Of a stretch of 64,000 bases of DNA, positions 50,901-62,900 are shown piece by piece; positions within the stretch are counted from its first letter, which is position 1; the number at the start of each line of letters is the position of its first letter. The DNA is taken from assembly GCA_947247005.1 (NCBI GenBank), contig OX365955.1, forward strand, positions 33,893,822 through 33,957,821, given 5' to 3'. The DNA is from Spisula solida (lineage: Eukaryota; Mollusca; Bivalvia; Venerida; Mactridae). The notes below the pieces were generated by a model, which worked only from the letters and a program-made list of their open reading frames with translations, ran no database searches and had not been told where the DNA came from. Position numbers and translations under genes: made by a program.

Positions 50901-53900
50901 ATCAGAAGAATGATCTCAGGACTGAAAAATATTCAATCAAGACCAGTAAATCAGGCCTCAACAAATATTTTTAAAAGCACTCGTCCTGCAATATATACAA
51001 AGAAAACCCCAAAATCGTACTTGTCCTGCTATATAAATTAAGAAGGAAACAAGACTGCGTTCAATAAACGCTTATGCCCCCTGTGGAAGCCTTGTCCATA
51101 AGTCTAAGTCCAAAATTAGGTCAAGGTGAAGGTCAAAATGGGGTTAGGTGATACTGGCGTGTGGAGAGTGTTCATATACAACATCCATGCAAGTTTGGAA
51201 GCTTTGTAGCAAGCCATAATGATGCTAGAAGAAACGGTCAATTTGGGTTAACCAGGACGGACGGACGAACGGACGAACGGACGGACGGACGGACAGGTGA
51301 ATCACTATATGCCTCCCGATCTATCGATACGGGGGCATAAAAATTGTGCAGGACGAGCGGACGAGTGGATTTATTGAGGCCTGAGTAAATAGTCTTGCAG
51401 GGTTTTTCCTGCATCTTCTGTATTTTCTGAAAATGCTATATACACCCTCATCAATGAAGGTGGGGGCATAATAAAGGCATATATTGCATAGTAATATATT
51501 ACAGTAAAGTTCCACGACCAGTCCAATAATGCGATCTGTCTGCTATTCCGTATTACAACCACTTTAACCAGTCTTATTGTGTCAATACCCACTATAATTG
51601 GTCTCTGAAGTGTCATGTATAATTTTGTGTCAACAATTTTTTTCACACCTACGAGAGCGCCGTTTTTGACAGACATTTGACCACTTTATGTCATTTGTGA
51701 CTTACAACCACTTTACCATATTTGCAACATACGACCTATTTACATCACACGGAAGAAGTGTTTCATGAACCCGACGTGTGATATGTGTGTTGGACATGCA
51801 GGTGACAACAGGAGACGTCGGCGTGTTTGATACTAGGGCAGTGATTTTTCTTGGACAAAATGAAACAGCATGTGCCCATAAAATTGGGAAATTTTAGCGT
51901 GACAATGCGCAATTGGGAATTATCGAAAAAGATTTGTTCGGTTAAAATTGTTCATATTTTATCATTTTTTACTGATAATACTCAAGTCATATGTAGCAAC
52001 GACTTTTGCAAGTGTGAAAATCTATTGTTTTGACTTTAAAAGAGCCATACCGTTTATTGCTTTTAAGCCAGGGAGAACAAAACTGATAAGGGGGGAAATA
52101 TACATTCTTTTTGGGAAAAATGGAGGTTATTTTTCTAGGGGAAAGTGCCTGTATTCTGCCCTAAATATAGCCAAAAATAATCACTGTAGGGGGTCAATCT
52201 AAGAGGTGTTGGTTGATCTGGAAACCCTTGTCAAGGATGTGTTTTCACAGTTTTTAATGGTAGGTTAATTCATCATCTGTTGTTCCAAACAATTGAGTAA
52301 CAAACATTAAAACACATTTTCCTTGTTGCCTTTTGTTAAATGATCATTGCATTTTGGAATTCATTACAGTGCATGCATTAAAATTAAAGTCATGCTTCCC
52401 AACCTTTTTCGACTCTCATTTCATGATTTGTAAGTGGGAGATTTGGAGTCTCAAGTGGGTGATTTTTCGCGGCACTAATTTCTGCTACGTGTGCTGTACA
52501 TTTTTTTTTACTTAGTTTATCTCTATTTTATTTATCAAAACAATCAAATCATAATAAAATATAGCATTTTAAACATGAATTTTGTGCATTATGTATTATT
52601 ATGTTTTGTTAAATGTATCATTTTCTCGAATAAGCCCAAACTATTGATCATTGACTCAAAGATCTAAAATTTAAGGTCTTTGATTGACTAAGGAATAAAT
52701 ACTGATATTGCCCGCTCTACAGGAGATGTCTTCATTCCAAACTTGTTATTGCCAATGTTGGTAATTTCTCAAAGAATATATTCAGTGATGAGTTTAAACA
52801 GAAATGAATATTGCCAATTTTGCTTACCAGGTGACTTGAAGAGCACCAGTGACCAAATATATACACTCGGCAAAACTTATAAGTACACACGTCGTTTTAT
52901 CGTTATAACTTTTTTATTTTTTATTATTTTTGCATGAAATTTTGTGTACATGGTATTGACTATCAAAGGACTGGATAAAAAAAGTTTTTTCTTCAAAATT
53001 AAATACAGCGGTTCATTGGACCATGAAAGGTCAAAAATCGTAAAATGGCCGTGAAATTGACGCGTATTTGCAAAATATTTTGATGTAAGGTAAATTTGAA
53101 TTTTAGATTTATTGTCAAATTAAAAAAACACTAAATAACTCGATTTTTCAAACAACAACATGGTGTTTTTTAATTTTAAAAATAGTTTTTATTGTTATGG
53201 TTAAGGGGAGTTAACCATGTTCCAAATTGCATTTTTTATCAGAAGTTGATATTTTTAAACCTAAATCGTGCTTTTTCCTATCATTGTTTTCTTTATTACT
53301 GTGTCTGTGATAGAAACATAGACTTGAAACTGTACTGTATCAGCGCAGCGGGACCATATGTGCAATAGCAACCTGACAATCGCCCGATGAACACACGGCA
53401 TTATTGTGTTTTTTTAGATTCTGCTGTTGTCATCATTAGTTTATTCTGTTTGTGACAATTTAAATCAGATGTTAAAAACATCGATTGTATCATAACTCTA
53501 CATATCCAATCTACATATGTTGAAATTTTCACTGAGCTATGGGCAAATAAACAAGTGTGTACTTGCCGAGTGTATATACATTTGTCCGTAATGTTTATCT
53601 GATTACTACAAGTTTCAAAAATTTGTCAATATCAAAACAAGAGGGCCCAAAGGGCCCTAGGTCGCTCACCTGTCGAACTTGACCTAAATTTTGTTGAGAT
53701 GATCATCATGACCAAGTTTTTTAAAGATTAGGTCAATATTGTGACATCTAGTGACTTCACACAGTTTTTATATGATTTGACCTTGTAACCTAGTTTTTGA
53801 CCCCAGATATACCAATATCGAACTTTACCTAGATTTTGTTGAGATGATAACTGTGACGAAGTTTCGTAAAGATCAGACCCAAACTGTGACCTATAATGAC

Positions 53901-56900
53901 TACACAAGGTTTTTCTATTATTTGACCTTGTGACCTAGTTTTTGACCCCGGATGAACTCATATCGAACTTGATCTAGATTCTGTTGAGATGATCATTGTG
54001 ACCGAGTTTCATTAAGATTAGGCCAAAATTGTGACCTCTAGTGACTACGCAAGGTTTTTCTATGATTTGACCTTGTGACCTAGTTTTTGACCCCGGATGA
54101 CCCATTATCGAACTCGACCTATATTTTGTTGAGATGATCATTGTGACCAAGTTTCATAAAGATAAGGTCGAAATTGTGACCTCTAGTGACTACACAAGGT
54201 TTTTCTATGATTTGACCTTGTGACCTAGTTTTTGACCCCGGACGACCCAATATCGAACTTGACCTCGATTTTGTTGAGATGATCATTGTGACCAAGTTTC
54301 ATAAAGATTAAGTCAAAACTGTGACCTCAAGTGACTACACAAGGTTTTTCTATGATTTGACCTTGTGACCTAGTTTTTGAACCCGGAGGACCCAATATCG
54401 ACCTTGACCTAGATTTTGTTGAGATGATCATTGTGACCAAGTTTCATAAAGATTAAGTCAAAATTGTGACCTCTAGTGACTACACAAAGTTTTTTCTATT
54501 ATTTGACCTTGTGACCTAGTTTTTGACCCCGGATGACCCATTATCAAACTTGACCTAGATTTTGTTGAGATGATCATTGTGACCAAGTTTCATAAAGATA
54601 AGGTCGAAATTGTGACCTCTAGTGACTACACAAGGTTTTTCTATGATTTGACCTTGTGACCTAGTTTTTGACCCCGGACGACCCAATATCGAACTTGACC
54701 TAGATTTTGTTGAGATGATCATTGTGACCAAGTTTCATAAAGATTAGGCTAAAATTGTGACCTCTAGTGTCTACACAAGCCAATTGTTGACGGACGGACG
54801 GACGGACGGACGACTGACGACGGACGACGGACAAAGAGTGATCACAAAAGCTCACTCTGTCACTTTGTGACAGGTGAGCTAAAAAGTTCATGAGTATAAT
54901 CACTGACCTGTTTCAATCATATGTTCCTGGTATAGTTTCAACTTTTTAGACCAATATTTGCTACTAAAAGAGATTCAACAATGAATAATTCCCAAATCTT
55001 CAATATTGTCATTCTAATTATATAAGGGGAGTAACTCTACTTCTTCTAAATGCAGAATGAAAAATACGGGGTGTACAGATTAAAACTGGACTTAAGCATG
55101 GCCTTACGAGTGATTCGACACTTAACTAACAAATTGATCGGATTAATTGCTTGTTTATTGATATGCCGCTGGCTTGGGGGCAATTAGCGCCTTGTTTATT
55201 GGGTCTGTATTGAATCATTTGTGGATTACAATGAGACACTTTGATTGTGTACACAGGTTGGTGTTTATGATGTCCGAGGCTGATTTCACAACACATAACA
55301 TCGGAAAACTTTTTAATCAGGTTTTAAAATACCGGTCAGGGTAATCGGGAATTGGCTTTGTAATCGTGTCACTCCCGGCGCAATTGGAATAGCATGTAAA
55401 GTCATGACCTCAAATTTATGATGGAAAAATGTTAACGAGTGGAGTTAGATTGGACTCAAAAGTCAATTTGATTAATGAAAGTAAGGGAGTGAGTCAATGC
55501 AAATTAGCAGGAGATGCCATAAGCAGACTCAAAAATTTCAAAATTTTCTTGGTAGGACCCCCAATCCCCCTTTCAGACGGAAACCCCCTCCCACAACCTC
55601 CCCCGAAGTGCCTTTTCACAAAGTTGCACCCTGCCCTTTTTCAAACCCTAGCTATAGCACAGTATTAAAGTGCTTTAAGCTTTCTGAAAGGTGCCGTAAA
55701 TGACATCAAAAAAGAAACAGTCAACAAATGCTTTGTGGAAGCTTGGTTTAGCTTGAGTGATACCGTGAATGATGATGATATGACTATATTCCGACCGCAG
55801 AATTAGTGGATTTAATGATAGCTACTCAATGAAAGAATGTCACACCAGAGGAAATGACCATCACTGAGTACAGTGAAATTGATTCAGATATTCCAGTACA
55901 TGAAGAATTGTCTCCAGACTTGGAAATTCAGCTTGTTGAATCTGCCAAGATAAAAATGAACAAGACTGTCCATGAACAATGTTAAACATACTGAAAATGA
56001 GGAAAACAGTTGATGGTGATGAAAATGATGATGACAAATGTAATAATGAATCAACCATTAAATCTCCCCATGATGCTGTGAAGTGTATAGAAGAACTATG
56101 TTTGTATTCATAAAGTAAAGGTTTCCTTAGTGCTTGTGAAAAGATTGACTCAGCCCAAGATATATTTGAAAAGGAATCTGTTAAGGCCCTCTCCTCATCC
56201 AAACAAGAAACAATTGACGGTTTCATTGAGAAATAATGTGTCCAGAACTGATGAACACTGACGTTGAGTGGCCTATGATATATGATAAACTGTCAACTAT
56301 TGACACATACGCTTATGTCAAGTACAAGTACTAAGATTCTTAATAACCTGGCAAGTTACCTTTACTATGCATTTAATGAAAGGATATAATTAATATTACT
56401 ATAACAAATGTTTATAGTAATTAAATGTTTAATTATTATATATCAGTGTACGCTAGTTTAATCACGATAAGAACAACCCCACACATTATACATGTATTGC
56501 TTTTCCTTTGACGATTATATTACGTATATACAATGGTACGTAAGACTAATATACATTATACATAATACAGTATGTCACCTATCAAGAACACGACCTATGT
56601 CATATATAAGTGGAGTTATGTTATACATGGACCGACGTGCTGGTCTTTTATTTCGGTTTCGGAAAGGTTGGCCGATGCACGGTCCATAGATTTTACCAAT
56701 ATACAAAATGTTTATCGAATATCGACTTACCTTGACTTCGTAACATATCAGTCAAGGGGACTCGTCCTTGTATTTTGTATATGGGCCTCAATTACTGCGT
56801 TTATCGTAAATCGCTCACATAGTGTTTATTTCTCCACCAATATGAAAACATTCATGCTCGTCAACTATTTATAACTATGTCAGCAAAGTCATGATATCAT

Positions 56901-59900
56901 GATATCAGTAGTGAAATACTACTATCAATCCACAAATATCACATAATATATCCGAACGAATAAATACGCAAATAAGAGTACAAATACCACGTGGTCAACA
57001 TTTACGAGTAAATATTAGTGTGTAATCCCTCTCATTCATAAACCACTATACTACGCAAAGACCAACTCCGACCAGCAGTGAGTTCTCGTGCTAAACGACA
57101 CCACGTGCGCTCTTACTACCACGATGTCATGTTTGATCATTGCTATTGTACAAACATTGCTTCTCGTTACCATTATATAAACGTAATAATGATCGGTCAA
57201 TGTTTACCTTTTATGGATTACTAGCATCACACAAACTTCTACCAATGTATTAATAAGAAATATACATTGCATAATATTTAGGACTGAATATGTTTGCTGA
57301 ATCTTCTCAGATAAGAAGTTGTTATCATGTTTTATGTTTAACATACATTATTGCAGGGCTTTCATTTGACCCGGGACTACGGGTTTTGACGCACGAATTT
57401 CGAAAATGACCCAATTTTGACGCTCAGAAATTCTACATCGTGCGTCATCTTGACCCTCGATAAAATTCGCCTGTGCGTCATCCAAATGTTCAAAAATCAG
57501 ACTTTCATATGGCAAATGCTTTATTATTGCCTTGAGCGTATTTCCTGACTTCAGGGAATCTCAACTAACAGTGCGCGCGTGTCATATAAACATCAAACGC
57601 GCCGACAGACCACCCGTAGTCGTATAATCCGCCAATTAGCTGGTTATCGGGTGACACCTACCGCGCTTGTAGAAACAATATTATAATTGATCAAAAAAGG
57701 CTGTCAAAATTAAACCCCGCCTCCAAATGGATTTAATTGGATAAAACTTGGTACTAAATTATTAAATTAATATGTTTACATGCACACGTGTGCGTTGATT
57801 ATGTTACGACTGACGAGTAGTTAAAGTCAGTCACAGATTGTCGATCCGGGAAAGCGGTGATTTAAGCGATAATCCAAAGGCCTAAATGAAATTTTAAATC
57901 TCATCAGTGCACATCTTTTACGCTAAAAATTATATTAAAAGTAAACACAATGCATATTTTGACTTGCTAGAATCAATGAGAATATGCCAATGCATATTTA
58001 CACGTCACGTGACTACGTGTGTTCTGCAAATATGTTGTGTCGAGTTTTTGCGAATGTAAACAGCTATGCCGATTACAGCGCTGGTATATTATGAGCGTTT
58101 AAGACATTCTACGGGTATTTAGGCCATCCTTAAAAAAGTGTTTGTTTGCCCTTACGCTACAGACCCGAAAAAAACGGCCCGACCCAAAAAAATTTATTGC
58201 CAAAACTGAAATTATATTTTTTTTATTTTGTACGAAAAAATCGGGGACGAAAATGTCATGTTCGAATTCGTTCGAGTCCGATATACAGCCGCGATTGTCA
58301 AAGGGAGATCACTGCGTAGTTAGTCTGTGTAATTAGAAGCTTGTCAGATGCTGAAACAAAATGCAGGCATCGCGAAAACCGTCGGTCCTTACCGACAAAA
58401 ATTGCTTTCGAAGTTTGGTCCGGCGAAAATTGATTGAATGTCGGCAGTTTTGAGTGACAACGGTGATAATTCCACATCGTACGTGTAGTTGAATATTATT
58501 GTAAAGAAAGTATTTTCTTAATTCCTCGCCGAGATGCAGTAAGAAACCTTCCGAAACGTCAACAAATGTAACGGGATAAGGTCACGAAAACTGATTGCAT
58601 ATTTGGATGCCGATAAAACCCGTTAGCGGTACGATTCCGGAATTTCCGCGCCGTGCATCCCGTCTAAATATTTTTTGTTTTGACGATTTGTGACGGGGCT
58701 CTTTTTACATGAAAACGTGATTAATATTAAAGATGTTTGATATTTAATGGTAAAATAATTAAATGAAATGACAATAACCTTTCTCTTGCCAGAAAGTCCT
58801 GTCTGATATAGCCAGTATTTTGGCTGCCTTGCACTTCCAGAGTGAGCCATGTTAAAGCACTTAGGGAGCATGGCAAATGGCTAAAATGAAATAGTGCAAA
58901 CCAGTGCAGGTATGTTACAATGCAGGTTAGAATTTTACAGATAGGTGCATACAACAGATAAAGCTATACAGGGTTAGTATGTGTACAATTTAATACAATA
59001 AACCTCAGATACAGCATACATACAACATATATAAGAAAAATCAGACACACACCAAAAAAAAAACACCCTACCTACCTACCCACAGAAAAAAATCTGGGTC
59101 GCGTAAGGGCAAACAAACATTTTTTTAAGGATGGCCTTAGCGTGTCTAAAAGAGTTTAAATGCATTAATAACGGCAAATGGTCGAAAGCACGAAGTCATG
59201 GATAACCGTGAGTAGCGTAATTTCGGATAATCACATATTTTCGGATAAGTTTGTTTTATGTCGAACATTGGCTACTCACTGGTAAATAAGCGCAGTACAC
59301 AAGTTTAGAATAATGTCATTCATTGTCTAGTATGATATTTAAGCTCTTAAATACAAAATACATTGCATATCAAGCCTATGAAAATAATTGATATGCCACC
59401 AAAGATACATTTTTTTCTGTCAGATTTTTAATTTAGTACCCTACTACCCTGGTAAAAATGATTTTACATTGTCATATTCTGTGAAGTCCAATAGTACTGT
59501 AGATAACTTGATTGTCCAGAGGAAGTCCTCCAAGAATAACAAGATGTTGAACATCAATAATACAGTACATGTAAATATATGACTCACACACAATACTAAT
59601 CATAATTTAAAATTATGATACATATATGGAATAGACAAAACAAAGATGTTAATTACCGGGAAGGTTTTAATTCGACCGATTTAGTATTTTGACTCTTGAA
59701 TTTTGGGGTCAAGAGTCATTTTGACTCTTGGAAATTAGGGGTCAAGAGTCATGACTTTTGGGGTTTGAAACCTAGTGAAAGCCCTGTATTGTATTGATTG
59801 ACTATAAATTGTATGTATGCAATTTCATGTTAATAAAATATATGTTATGTTATGTATTGATGATATCTGATGCATGATGATGTTGCTGTTATGTGATGTG

Positions 59901-62900
59901 GTTTATTTATTTTTAAATTCATTTCATGATGATGATCAATTGATATATTAATTAAATGTGTGAAAACACCATGACAAGCTCAGTTGTCTACCCAGATATA
60001 TTGAATGAGTTAGACATAATGGCAATCTTTTAAGCCAAGGCCTACCCCAACAAATGGGCAGATAAAAAATGTAAGGTAAAAATGTATAATTCTACATACA
60101 CCACTGTCTTTGTTGTCACTAGAAGATGGGGTTATTATTACATCATCATACAAGTCAGCATCTTGACCAAATTCACCATCCTGAAATAATTGAAATATAC
60201 AGAATATTGAGAATAATTCTCTAGATGACAGGAACATTAATTTTAAGGTTTCTTTCTACTTTTTGTAAAAGCCTTTAGGGGACTGGGCATATTATTATTG
60301 TTGTCAAGTCACATACAGTACCCTAAAAAATGCACTGCTTTCTGGCAGTAATTCAAGTCCTAGCTTAGGTAGAAGATAGCGCTATTTTGAAGCTCTTCAG
60401 GGCTTTCATAAGACTCCAAAGGTAAAGAGTTAACATGACTCAGAGTCAATATGACTCTTGACTCAAGAGTCAATGTCGTCAAATATTCAAATTGCTACAA
60501 AAAAGCTATCAAGGGCTTTCCTACGTGACTGAAGGAAAACCAGCAGGCAGTTTACTTTGCCGTGAGCTCTCACCAATAGCATGTAGGTCCATTTCATAAC
60601 TTGCTAGGCGAGCGCTACCAAGCATTTTTTGAACAACTTTTTTATTCACCATATCGACATTACAGGTTAAAATCCGTTTTCCGGGATAACGGAATTTATT
60701 GAGCAACTATGTGCGAAATATTCCGAATGTACGTCAGGGGGGAAAATGCATATAGCATATAGAGCAACAGGTACAATAACAACGTTTATTTAAGCCAAAT
60801 GATAAGAATTTGTAAAAAGTCTTACTAGAACACAATGACAACAAAAGTTTACGACCTCGCTGACAATATTTTTGTCTAAATAATGTTACTTGAAATATGC
60901 GAACATTTCTCGCCATCGGTATCGAGCTACAGAAGCAGCAATGTAGAATAAAATGCAATATTTCAAATATAAGCATAATTTAGGATAATTATTGCTAAAG
61001 TTTAAAAACAAAGATGTTTAATGTACGATAATGGTTTTATACGTTTTTCATATTTAAACTTTGAAAAAAGAAATTTTATATACACTCCTGCTATACGCTT
61101 ATTGCTCGCTGCCCCCCGCCCCTGACCGTGAAATTTCGAATCCGGAAAAACGGGTTTTATCTTGTATACTGGCCATCTGTTGTTTCGTGGTACTAACAGT
61201 TAAAATACAGTGGAATCACCGGTTTTTGTTAGGTTAAGGATATAACGGGCGATAAATGATCAATTCCAAATCAATTTGAGATTATAAAGTTATCAAAATG
61301 AAGGCAAAATATTAAGAAAACAGTTACAAGTAGTTTCAACAACAATTGTTCAACCATTATCGCGAATGCCGCCCATTTAATGTTGTCACTAGAATTTGCA
61401 TAAAATAACACTCGTATACCTGAAATCGTGACCTTTGAACTTAGTGTCGCATAATTCGAAACTTAAAAGATTCAGTATGTCATTAAAAGTGCAATTTGCT
61501 ACGAATTTCAAATTTAAACGAATAATTAAGAAACTAAATAAGACCGCACTAGAAATGTGTATCACTACGCGCTTTCACATCATAGATCCGTAGTAGGCTA
61601 GGTAAATCAGGAATCTACAAACTTAGCAAAATAATATTAATTTTGAGTGCCGAATGACGTTCGAAAATATCTGATCTACAACTGAAATCAGCAAAAACAT
61701 TGTGAATTACCAAATATTTCTATGATACAAAGATTTTCCAAGGAAAAGTAATCGTGAAAATGAACTGTTCTTGGTCCGCATGGCATAAGATTACGTCATC
61801 ATTTGTCTCCCTTGATTTAATTTGCATATCGAGGAACCAGTCCATTTCGACCATGACCTTTAGTAGATAAGCGTAAACAAACAGACGATGGCTAAAAAAT
61901 TGATGTAAAATCAATCATTCGGCATGATTTGAATGTAAATCGATTGGAACTACTTGGCATTTGACACATTTTTGAGTCGGATCGGTAATTATCTTATTTC
62001 TTATGTTAGTGAAATGCCATTCGATTCATTTATGGATTAGAAGGTCAACTTTGAAATTCCTTCATTAGGTTTTCCCGCTATTGACGTCATAACTAAACTA
62101 TCAATAAAGATATTGAAAGTAGTTCTACTATAAAGATTATTAGGGTATCACGATTTGAGGTTACTCGACGGTACTATTCAAATGCAATAATCAACATACA
62201 TCTGTTAAAACTGTATATCATCATTTTCTTCGATGAATACATTAAAAATAAGTCAATAAAGTAGCGAAATCAAGGAGTATTGCAACTTTGTTTATGGTAG
62301 GTATCGGCCATGTTTAGTCAATGACGTCATCATTGGTTTCGCGGTACGGGCTAAATTCCAAACAGTAAATTGAACACTAAAGGTTAAACACCACTAAATG
62401 TTAACCACGCTGTATTTTAATCTATTTGTGGTCGATTACGAAATTTAGAAGTTAAATCTTAAGATACAGAAAATATTGGCAGCAGTTAAAATACTTCATG
62501 CTGCCAAAAGATACCCTTCATGGAAGTGCTAGCAATAGTTTGACTGTCCCTCGTGAGCATTCCTGATTCAGTTTGATTCTTCAAATTCTCAGAATGTGTG
62601 CACCATAAAAATCAGTTTTAATGGCCTTTGACCTATTTCAACAACAACAACAGGAACAACAACAGGAAGTTAACTGAAGTAAACACTCAGAGGATGGAGT
62701 TTTAGAAATTACCGCGACTCCAAATCATTATGATGTTGCGAAACCAGTGATATTGAGTATAAATTTTATGTCGATATCGAGAATTGGCAAGTGCTTGTCA
62801 GTGGGTTTGCATTCTCGATATCGACATTACCCAATAAAACCCGTTTTTCCGGACCCGAAATTTCACGGTCAGGGGGTTAGCGAGCAATAAGCGGTATAGC

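Noticed and set aside
60521..60976. Short - strand frames of 61 and 80 residues in CPSF6 intron 1
   Set aside because: They overlap the left arm of the foldback element, and the matching frames in the right arm are broken.
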